In this document: positions 1-4,143 of the stretch, in pieces
How the letters are laid out: each line of letters opens with the position of its first letter
Numbering within the stretch: position 1 is the stretch's first letter
Source of the DNA: Syntrophaceae bacterium
GTDB taxonomy: Bacteria; Desulfobacterota; Syntrophorhabdia; Syntrophorhabdales; WCHB1-27
Length of the DNA: 5,098 nucleotides
Assembly: GCA_003165115.1 (NCBI GenBank)
Contig: PLSJ01000440.1
Coordinates: 1 to 5,098 of the forward strand
Direction of reading: 5' to 3'
Notes under the pieces: generated by a model
What the model saw: the letters and a program-made list of their open reading frames with translations, nothing else
The model's database searches: none
Told to the model about the DNA's origin: nothing
Made by a program: the position numbers and the translations under genes

Positions 1-10
1 GCCGGTGGAG

Positions 11-27
11 GGGGCGACGCGAGCCCC
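11..27 (-). terminator. Weak hairpin just past the TraB-like gene
   Basis: A 5-bp GC stem (GGGGC at 11-15 with GCCCC at 23-27) encloses a 7-base loop, 10 bases beyond the TGA stop of the minus-strand TraB-like gene. No U-run follows it in the minus direction, so it is at best a weak or Rho-assisted terminator. The pairing is seen directly; the function is inferred. Confidence 0.2.
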
Positions 28-36
28 AACGGTTGC

Positions 37-711
37 TCAAAGACAAAGAGCTTTATCATGGATGAATGCCTTTTTCGGATAAAGTGCGGCGTAAAGACCC
101 AGGGGATCGCAGAGGTGCTGCCAGCCGCAGATGTGAGCCGGCCGAGATGGGGCGTGACGCTTCACCAGATGCGCGATCCTCTCGCTCATATGCCGGTCCC
201 GCAGACGCATTTCTTCGGTATAGCGAAACGTCTTTATGCCCTTCTCCAAGAAGAGTCGCGCCATCGCCTTTTCGCGGCCCATCGTGCCCTGATCGGACCC
301 CAGGAGCATCCGCAGGTTTTCCTTTTCGATCAACTAACCCATATGGCTCAGATTTGCCTCGGAGAACCGGTCCATATCGACGAGAAAAAGACGCGCCCCA
401 CTCCTGTCACAGTATTCGGATGCGGCCACGAATTCCAGCGGGAGGTCGATGGTGGAAAAGAGGGCGTCGAGGCCCGCCTCGTCGATGCGGCAGCCTTCCG
501 CCCGCAATTCATTTATGGTCTCGGCCGCTTTTTGTCTGAGCTGCCCGCCCAACGCCTGTCTGAAGGTGAGTCCGTAATGCGAGAATTCGAGGCTAACCAT
601 ATCGGGTCCGGCGGATTCCAGCCACTTGTCCAGGAGGGCCTTGCCGCCCCTGTCCCCGTGGATCACGCCGAGCATGAAAACGTTCTCCCGCCTGTCGCGT
701 GGCTCTTCCAT
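37..711 (-). pseudogene. TraB/PrgY/GumN-family protein, frame interrupted by one in-frame TAG
   Basis: Read through the TAG at 334-336, this frame gives a 224-residue protein with the landmarks of the TraB/PrgY/GumN superfamily. They are a first GxxH motif (LGVIHG, residues 14-19), a conserved acidic segment (PDMVSLE, 36-42), an LRDRHM segment (170-175) and a second GxxH motif (CGWQH, 195-199). Family members are proposed metal-dependent hydrolase/protease-like proteins; the substrate here is unknown. No signal peptide or C-terminal membrane segment is visible, so it is probably cytoplasmic. Residue 126 is TAG and the next codon is TTG in the same frame, so no frameshift is involved. In a 20-codon sample (421-480) G+C is about 85% at position 3 and 40% at position 2, supporting this strand over the overlapping plus-strand frame. 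ATG at 711 is preferred because the first GxxH then sits near the N terminus; an upstream ATG at 777 is possible. Neither start has a clear ribosome binding site. The gene is either a recent pseudogene or is read through at UAG. Confidence 0.62.
334..336 (-). other. In-frame amber codon inside the TraB-like gene
   Basis: The plus-strand bases CTA read as TAG on the minus strand, at codon 126 of the 224-residue frame. The frame is open for 125 codons before it and 98 after it, ending at TGA (37-39). TAG is one substitution from CAG, AAG, GAG, TGG or TAC/TAT, so a point mutation would suffice. UAG decoding as pyrrolysine is known in some anaerobic bacteria and archaea that carry pyl genes; none are visible in this window. 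Confidence 0.85.
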
Positions 712-808
712 CGCGCTAGAGTACCATGCGAGGGGGAACGTGTCAAACGCGCGGAAAGAGGCCGGAAACGAGGGCATGCGGAATTGTTGACCCTACAATC
801 GGAAACTT

Positions 809-838
809 CTGTAAAAATATATACTGTAAAAATATATC
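809..838. repeat. 15-bp tandem direct repeat, two copies, AT-rich
   Basis: CTGTAAAAATATATA (809-823) is followed immediately by CTGTAAAAATATATC (824-838), matching at 14 of 15 positions. The repeat sits in the divergent intergenic region between the TraB-like gene and the 996-1505 gene and is far more AT-rich than its surroundings. Repeats with a period near 1.5 helical turns in such a place can be a regulator site or part of a promoter. A TTGACC at 787-792 lies 17 bases before TGTAAA (810-815) on the plus strand, a possible weak promoter overlapping the first copy. Confidence 0.7.
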
Positions 839-840
839 CT

Positions 841-870
841 TTACTTTTCATGCCCGCCTGTTGTTAAAAT
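841..870 (+). promoter_or_regulatory. Possible promoter for the 996-1505 gene
   Basis: TAAAAT at 865-870 matches the sigma70 -10 consensus at 5 of 6 positions. The matching -35 region around 841-847 (TTACTT) is poor. If used, the transcript would start near 877 and have a leader of about 120 bases containing the three hairpins described separately. Seen: the -10-like hexamer. Inferred: its use. Confidence 0.25.
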
Positions 871-884
871 GAAAAAGGGCCTGT

Positions 885-898
885 GCCGGTGCACCGGC
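885..898. repeat. Perfect 14-bp palindrome in the leader
   Basis: GCCGGTGCACCGGC is its own reverse complement. As RNA it would fold into a 5-bp GC stem with a UGCA loop, followed by GTTTTCTC, giving it the look of a short attenuator or terminator. As DNA it could be a dimeric regulator site. It lies about 100 bases upstream of the start codon at 996. Confidence 0.6.
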
Positions 899-920
899 GT
901 TTTCTCACGGGTGTGGAGAT

Positions 921-938
921 GCAGACCTTAAGGTCTGC
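921..938. repeat. Perfect 18-bp palindrome in the leader
   Basis: GCAGACCTTAAGGTCTGC is perfectly self-complementary. As RNA it gives a 7-bp stem with a UUAA tetraloop; as DNA it is a strong candidate for a symmetric operator. It lies 23 bases after the first palindrome and 57 bases before the start codon at 996. No U-run follows, so a terminator is unlikely. Confidence 0.65.
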
Positions 939-959
939 CGTTCTGTCGCTTTACGGACA

Positions 960-977
960 TGCGCCAACACGGGCGTA
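960..977 (+). promoter_or_regulatory. Hairpin just upstream of the ribosome binding site
   Basis: TGCGCC (960-965) pairs with GGGCGTA-side bases 972-977 (six pairs including one G-U) around a 6-base loop. It ends about 8 bases before the AAGGCGGG ribosome binding sequence of the gene starting at 996. This is the third consecutive hairpin of the leader. A role in controlling translation is an inference. Confidence 0.3.
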
Positions 978-995
978 AAATCAAGGCGGGAAGAG

Positions 996-1505
996 ATGAG
1001 CATGCAAGAGAAGGATAGAGGACCGGCCCCGATGCCGGGTCCGGATAAAGAGCCATCCCCCTTTAACAATCTCCCCGTTGAGGGCTGGTTTTGGGAACTG
1101 ATCAGGAGAGACGGGCGCTTTAAGAAGCGGTTCGGCCAGATCGACGAGGCCGCACGAGAATACGCCGCAACACGACTCAGCCCCGATGAGTATGCCCGCA
1201 GCCTCAAGAGCTACCTTGCCCATCTCCGCCGCTATGGACTGCACACGTCCGGCCCCGCCACCATTGAAGACCTGAATCGCCATCTGAAGACAGAGTGCTA
1301 TCTTTTGCTGCCCGTGCCCGGGAAGGACAAATTGATCGCAGTGCCAAGGCCGCAGATGTCGTATCTCGATTTCGGAGAGGGGTTGAAGCCGGGCCCAAGG
1401 AGGATGGAGCTGACAAAAACAGGCTTCAATCGCTTACAGATCAGAAAACTGCTCACCAAGTACAACCTGCTCGAGAAGAAAGGAACGCCGGAAAGCCCCA
1501 CGTAG
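996..1505 (+). CDS. Uncharacterised 169-aa cytoplasmic protein
   Basis: I do not recognise this gene with certainty. The ATG at 996 follows AAGGCGGGAAGAG, a good purine-rich ribosome binding site; a second in-frame ATG lies at 1002. The first 28 residues are Pro/charged-rich and look disordered. The segment GWFWELIRRDGRFKKRF (30-46) loosely resembles the W-E-[FL]-[LI]-R-R-x-x-x-[YF] pattern at the start of DUF6499/DUF2285-type proteins, found mostly on plasmids and integrative elements. A basic middle (YARSLKSYLAHLRRYG) is followed by LLPVPGKDKLIAVPRP (about 103-118), also reminiscent of that group. The C-terminal 40 residues are basic and predicted helical (NRLQIRKLLTKYNLLEKK), which would suit DNA or RNA binding. 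There is no signal peptide or membrane helix. The stop is TAG, with an in-frame TAA 15 codons later. The gene stands alone behind a hairpin-rich leader, so individual regulation is likely. That it is a gene is fairly secure; the function is not. Confidence 0.7.
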   Translation: MSMQEKDRGPAPMPGPDKEPSPFNNLPVEGWFWELIRRDGRFKKRFGQIDEAAREYAATRLSPDEYARSLKSYLAHLRRYGLHTSGPATIEDLNRHLKTECYLLLPVPGKDKLIAVPRPQMSYLDFGEGLKPGPRRMELTKTGFNRLQIRKLLTKYNLLEKKGTPESPT

Positions 1506-1532
1506 CCAAAAGGGCGGCCCAAAACACATAGG

Positions 1533-1563
1533 TTGCCGTGGCCGTCCATGTAACGGCCGGCAA
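1533..1563 (+). promoter_or_regulatory. Strong bulged hairpin downstream of the 996-1505 gene
   Basis: TTGCC (1533-1537) pairs with GGCAA (1559-1563), and GGCCGT (1540-1545) pairs with ACGGCC (1553-1558). This gives eleven base pairs with a 2-base bulge and a 7-base loop. It begins 27 bases after the TAG stop of the upstream gene, a plausible position for a 3'-end structure. The bases after it (AATCTCCG) are not a U-run, so a classical intrinsic terminator is unlikely on the plus strand. Confidence 0.35.
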
Positions 1564-1583
1564 ATCTCCGTAAGATACCCCAG

Positions 1584-1739
1584 TTATTCTTCCTCCCCGT
1601 CTTGCCCGAGGAATATGACCCGGTTTGTAGTACCGCCGCGACCCCTATACCCCTCATCCGCCAATAAGGAAACCACACAGCAAGGTACGAAACCTGCAAT
1701 GAACCAGTTGAGGCTGTTGCGGGACGGTTCGACGGCCAT
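1584..1739 (-). CDS. Possible 51-aa small membrane protein (doubtful)
   Basis: The minus strand from ATG at 1739 to TAA at 1584-1586 encodes 51 residues. Residues 11-26 (WFIAGFVPCCVVSLLA) form a short hydrophobic stretch, followed by a charged tail (DEGYRGRGG... DGEEE). TGAGG lies about 9 bases upstream of the ATG and could be a ribosome binding site. The hydrophobic segment is short for a membrane helix and third-position base use is mixed, so chance is a real alternative. A second minus-strand frame continues with NNWGILRRFAGRYMDGHGN right after the stop, so a frameshifted remnant of a longer gene is another reading. Confidence 0.18.
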   Translation of the reverse strand: MAVEPSRNSLNWFIAGFVPCCVVSLLADEGYRGRGGTTNRVIFLGQDGEEE

Positions 1740-1750
1740 CGACAATGGCC
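1734..1750. repeat. Inverted repeat GGCCAT / ATGGCC
   Basis: Six perfectly paired bases (1734-1739 with 1745-1750) enclose a 5-base loop. Flanking CGAC (1730-1733) and GTCG (1755-1758) can extend the stem across a 4-base bulge. It begins about 200 bases before the spoVG start and may be part of a structured leader. Confidence 0.35.
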
Positions 1751-1800
1751 TCAAGTCGCGGAAGATACGGGAAAAAGGCAGGCGGTTGCAGCCGTGGACT

Positions 1801-1852
1801 GACGCGTAAGCGTCCGAAAATCTTACGTCGGTGGAAAGGTTTTCATACGCTT
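1801..1852 (+). promoter_or_regulatory. Putative switching RNA structure in the spoVG leader
   Basis: GACGC-GTAA-GCGTC (1801-1814) is a perfect 5-bp stem with a GNRA tetraloop. The same bases can pair otherwise: GTAAG (1806-1810) with CTTAC (1822-1826), and AAGCGT (1808-1813) with ACGCTT (1847-1852). A further stem GAAAATC (1816-1822) with GGTTTTC (1838-1844) is also possible. Overlapping alternatives of this kind are typical of leaders that switch between two folds. I could not match it to a known riboswitch consensus. Pairings are seen; regulation is inferred. Confidence 0.28.
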
Positions 1853-1923
1853 TGCGGGTTACGGCAGGTGAAGAAGGGCAGCGGGAACGGCGAGGCGTCC
1901 ATCCTATTGAATAACTATTTGAC

Positions 1924-1931
1924 GGGGAGAG
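1924..1931 (+). promoter_or_regulatory. spoVG ribosome binding site
   Basis: GGGGAGAG ends two bases before the ATG at 1934, with the GGGGAG core six to seven bases away. This fixes the SpoVG start, although the same frame stays open upstream to 1745. The encoded product from this ATG begins exactly where SpoVG homologues begin. Confidence 0.75.
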
Positions 1932-1933
1932 AA

Positions 1934-2230
1934 ATGGAGATTACCGAAGTCCGCATTTACTTAACCGAAGAAGAGCATGTCATGTCCTATGCGTCCATCG
2001 TGCTTGACGGAGCCTTTATCATCAGAGATCTCAAAGTGATCGAGATGGGCGGGAAGATTATTGTCGCAATGCCGAGCAAGAAGATGAAGAACGGCACCTA
2101 CAGGGACACGGCCCATCCCTTGAACTACGAGACAAGGCGGAAGATAGAGGCAAAAGTGCTTGAAGCCTACGAAGAAGCACGCAAAATCCAGGAAGCCGGA
2201 CTGCCGGTAAGAGGGGCGGCCACCGGGTAA
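1934..2230 (+). CDS. spoVG: SpoVG family regulatory protein
   Basis: This 98-residue protein closely follows the SpoVG family, which is about 85-100 residues long. It begins MEITEVRIYL (family MEVTDVRLR...), has YASIVLDGAFIIRDLKVIE (residues 18-36) where the family has ASITLD..FVVHDIRVI, then the hallmark VAMPSK (43-48). It continues YRDTAHPLNYETRRKI (about 55-70), matching the FRDIAHPI...TR.KI motif. The C-terminal helix and short tail (KVLEAYEEARKIQEAGLPV) are the variable end. SpoVG proteins are small nucleic-acid-binding regulators. In Bacillus the protein affects septation during sporulation, but homologues are common in bacteria that do not sporulate, so sporulation should not be inferred. 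In many bacteria spoVG neighbours ispE, glmU or prs; none of these is present here. It has a strong ribosome binding site, a TAA stop and a structured upstream region that may regulate it. Confidence 0.95.
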   Translation: MEITEVRIYLTEEEHVMSYASIVLDGAFIIRDLKVIEMGGKIIVAMPSKKMKNGTYRDTAHPLNYETRRKIEAKVLEAYEEARKIQEAGLPVRGAATG

Positions 2231-2304
2231 GGCCATCGCCGGTCACGGGCCGCGTTCTTGTCCCTCGCGCTTTTTGTCCGGCTCCTGCGTATCTTTCCCG
2301 GCAC

Positions 2305-2344
2305 ACCGGCCTAACGGGGACGACCGGGAACCGGCCTTTCGGGG
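2305..2344. repeat. Imperfect 15-bp direct repeat, 25-bp period
   Basis: ACCGGCCTAACGGGG (2305-2319) and ACCGGCCTTTCGGGG (2330-2344) agree at 13 of 15 positions. They lie in the GC-rich 204-base spacer between spoVG and the exported-protein gene, so paired sites for a regulator are possible. The rest of 2231-2434 shows two TTGTCC copies (2258-2263 and 2274-2279) and a T5 run at 2271-2275 behind a 4-bp stem, too weak to call a terminator. I see no clear promoter there. Confidence 0.4.
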
Positions 2345-2434
2345 TGGGCACGGGGAGAGACGGTGAGCGTACGCGTGAAAGCGCCTCGCGGCCGCCGTGA
2401 GCCATTTCCGTCCAGGAGAAAAGAGGGGGTTGCA

Positions 2435-4048
2435 ATGAAGAACGAGATAGTGCATTTGTGTGCCCTTTCGTGCGCTTTTATCGTCGCGTTCCTTCTCCTC
2501 TGCGGAGACGTGGGAGCCGCGGACAACGCCCGGGACCGGGGCCGCCCGGTGCAGCTCGTCGTGCGAAACATAAGCCCCGGCCAGGACATCACCGATCACG
2601 AATGGGGCGTCGTAAGGATGGAAGTGGGCGTCGAAAAAAGACGGGCGCCGGACGTCGGCAAGAAGCTCAAGTCCAAGAGAAGCCCCTTGAGGGTCAAGGT
2701 GGACGGAAGGGAAGTGAGCTGCTACGTCATGGGCTCCGACACCGGCTACGAGGGCAAGAACGCCTATGCATACAGGACCCTGGGCGTCAGGTTGGGCACT
2801 CAGCCCGGCCCGAGGACCATCACCATCCTCTATGACAATCTTGTCAGGACCATCCCCGTCAACTACAGGCCGTCGGGGCAGATAGAATTTACCGAGTTCT
2901 ACGACCATCAGGCAATTTTCGGCAAAAAGCCCGTCAGCATACGTTGGCTTGGCTGTTACCTTCTCAGGGAGAGCGTCAAGGCGAGCGTCAACGGCGAGCC
3001 GGTGTCGCCGGACATGGCAGCCTCCGTCGATATGCAGGAGATCCTGGATGGAAGCATATCGCCCGGAGAGAGATTGAGGATCGGAGCAAATAGCGTCAAG
3101 ATAGAAGCCGTCGACATAATGGGCACGAAAAGGGAAAAAGAGCTGGTCCTCCATTATTACCCCGATAACAGGGTGCCCCTGGGAGATGCCTTTGCGCTCA
3201 ATCTTGGCGTGGAAGAGTCGAAAAGCGGCCCTTTCTACGATGCGGTCGTGGAAGGGGGCAGCCTTGTCAAGAAACGCGAATTCAACATGCCGCCGAAGCC
3301 CGAGCGGATAGGAAGCGAAACGGTTATGCCTCAGGGGAAGGCCGTCCTTGGATGGTTCGAGGCGGTGGACCGGGGAGAGAGCGTCATCACGACGAGGCAA
3401 AAACAATACTCCACAGACGTTCCCCGGGAAGTCGGGAAGGCCCGCCTGATTGTCTATGCCGGGCCCCCGCGCCTGAAGACGGGCCAACACCTGGAAGCCT
3501 ACACGGCCGAAACGCTCTTCAGGTGCGCACTCCCCGAGGCGTGGCAGAAAGTGCGTGATCCGGACAGGGACCGGAAGGTTTACGGCGTTGCCGCATACCA
3601 GACTTCGCGGGAAGATAAATCCGCCATGAGGGCTTTCGTAGAGTTCTACGCATCCGACAGCCAGGCCGGTTCCCTGACGGCCGACGACTATGTCGAGAGG
3701 CTGCTGCAAGCGGAGCGGCCGAAGGAACAGCCCGCGGCGGTGGCATGGGCGGTGAAGGCGTTCCGTGGCGTTCTTGAAAGAGTACAGCCCGGGCGGGCGC
3801 CCGCGGCCCCGCGGGTCGTTGCGACGACGGTGGCCGGGAGACAGGGAAAAACAGTGGAGCGGGAGACCTCCGTGTTGACCAGGCAAAAACTGGTGCTATT
3901 CAAAAGACTTTCCCTGGCCGAGAAGTTTGTCGTCGTCCCGGCCGACGCCGGCTTCTATGTCATCGGCTTCAGTGGGCCCGTCACGGACGCGGAAGAAAAC
4001 AAGGACCTCTTCGAGGCCATAATCGACTCCTTTCAGCCGCTCCGGTGA
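2435..4048 (+). CDS. Large exported protein with Ig-like segments and a PsbP/DcrB-like C terminus
   Basis: I do not recognise a named gene. The 537-residue product starts with a clear Sec signal peptide: MKNE, a hydrophobic core (ALSCAFIVAFLLLC) and a small-residue cleavage region (DVGAA, about residues 26-30). LLLC lacks a small residue before Cys, so a lipoprotein is unlikely. Residues about 38-150 and 150-250 are beta-rich; LRIGANSVKIEAVDIMG resembles the conserved strand pair of bacterial Ig-like domains. From about 360 to the end (FRCALPEAW ... FYVIGFSGPV ... LFEAIIDSFQPL) the pattern recalls PsbP/DcrB-type domains, which begin near an aromatic-rich P-x-W and end in SF. An Ala/Pro-rich basic linker (GRAPAAPRV, about 452-460) interrupts that part. 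The ATG at 2435 follows GAGGGGG at 5 bases; a GTG at 2363 with GGGGAG upstream would add 24 Arg-rich residues ahead of the signal peptide and is less likely. Probably periplasmic or cell-surface. The gene ends 92 bases before the next and likely has its own promoter. Confidence 0.85.
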   Translation: MKNEIVHLCALSCAFIVAFLLLCGDVGAADNARDRGRPVQLVVRNISPGQDITDHEWGVVRMEVGVEKRRAPDVGKKLKSKRSPLRVKVDGREVSCYVMGSDTGYEGKNAYAYRTLGVRLGTQPGPRTITILYDNLVRTIPVNYRPSGQIEFTEFYDHQAIFGKKPVSIRWLGCYLLRESVKASVNGEPVSPDMAASVDMQEILDGSISPGERLRIGANSVKIEAVDIMGTKREKELVLHYYPDNRVPLGDAFALNLGVEESKSGPFYDAVVEGGSLVKKREFNMPPKPERIGSETVMPQGKAVLGWFEAVDRGESVITTRQKQYSTDVPREVGKARLIVYAGPPRLKTGQHLEAYTAETLFRCALPEAWQKVRDPDRDRKVYGVAAYQTSREDKSAMRAFVEFYASDSQAGSLTADDYVERLLQAERPKEQPAAVAWAVKAFRGVLERVQPGRAPAAPRVVATTVAGRQGKTVERETSVLTRQKLVLFKRLSLAEKFVVVPADAGFYVIGFSGPVTDAEENKDLFEAIIDSFQPLR

Positions 4049-4075
4049 GAGGGGGCGGTAATCGCCGTCGACTGC

Positions 4076-4104
4076 TTGACAGGAAATGGCCGTCAATATA
4101 CCTT
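4076..4104 (+). promoter_or_regulatory. Sigma70-like promoter of the phosphofructokinase gene
   Basis: A perfect -35 hexamer TTGACA (4076-4081) is followed after 17 bases by TACCTT (4099-4104), a weak -10. An alternative is TATACC (4097-4102) at a 15-base spacing. The AT-rich run TATACCTTATATAAA stands out from the GC-rich surroundings. TTGAC (4076-4080) and GTCAA (4092-4096) form an inverted repeat across the -35 and spacer, a possible operator. The start codon is about 30-35 bases after the expected transcription start. Confidence 0.55.
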
Positions 4105-4130
4105 ATATAAACAGACTCGGAAGGAATACC

Positions 4131-4143
4131 GGAGGGACAGGTG
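4131..4143 (+). promoter_or_regulatory. Ribosome binding site and GTG start of the phosphofructokinase
   Basis: GGAGGG (4131-4136) lies four bases before GTG at 4141. The protein from this GTG ([15 protein letters not shown]) places the GGGD motif at the usual 10-15 residues from the N terminus for phosphofructokinases. No ATG nearby does so, and this decides the start. Confidence 0.85.

Larger units (their letters stand above)
1506..1933. other. 428-base region with no convincing gene, rich in hairpins
   Basis: No frame here has strong coding character on either strand. A plus-strand frame runs into spoVG from 1745, but its N-terminal 63 residues are low-complexity and basic and have no good ribosome binding site, so it is read as leader sequence. 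The region contains a stable hairpin at 1533-1563, one at 1734-1750, a GNRA-looped hairpin at 1801-1814 and competing pairings up to 1852. The minus strand holds a possible small frame at 1584-1739. The region may be a long spoVG leader, an unrecognised small RNA or the remains of a decayed gene. Confidence 0.6.

Noticed and set aside
58..867. Plus-strand open frame of 269 codons covering the TraB-like region without interruption
   Set aside because: It is a codon-aligned antisense shadow of the minus-strand gene. Third-position G+C is higher in the minus reading, the minus reading carries TraB motifs, and the plus frame ends by translating the AT-rich tandem repeat. It remains the main alternative if the TraB call is wrong.
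1298..1699. Minus-strand 133-residue frame overlapping the end of the 996-1505 gene
   Set aside because: Its second half is antisense to an apparently real gene and it has no clear ribosome binding site. Only its first part, in the gene-free region, is kept as a weak remnant hypothesis.
1721..1739. GGTTCGA resembling a tRNA T-loop
   Set aside because: The flanking bases do not form a T-arm stem and no anticodon or acceptor arm can be built around it.
1745..1933. N-terminal extension of SpoVG in the same open frame
   Set aside because: The extra 63 residues are basic low-complexity sequence absent from the family, while the ATG at 1934 has a strong ribosome binding site and gives the standard SpoVG N terminus.
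2316..2328. GGGGACGACCGG, similar to the ACGR-loop hairpins of guanidine-II (mini-ykkC) RNAs
   Set aside because: Only two base pairs close the ACGA loop before a mismatch, and the required second ACGR hairpin is not found nearby.
2243..3886. Minus-strand open frame of 547 codons opposite the exported-protein gene
   Set aside because: It is long only because GC-rich coding DNA lacks stops in the opposing frame. The plus strand has a ribosome binding site and signal peptide; the minus product shows no recognisable motifs and is His/Arg/Pro-rich, typical of shadows.
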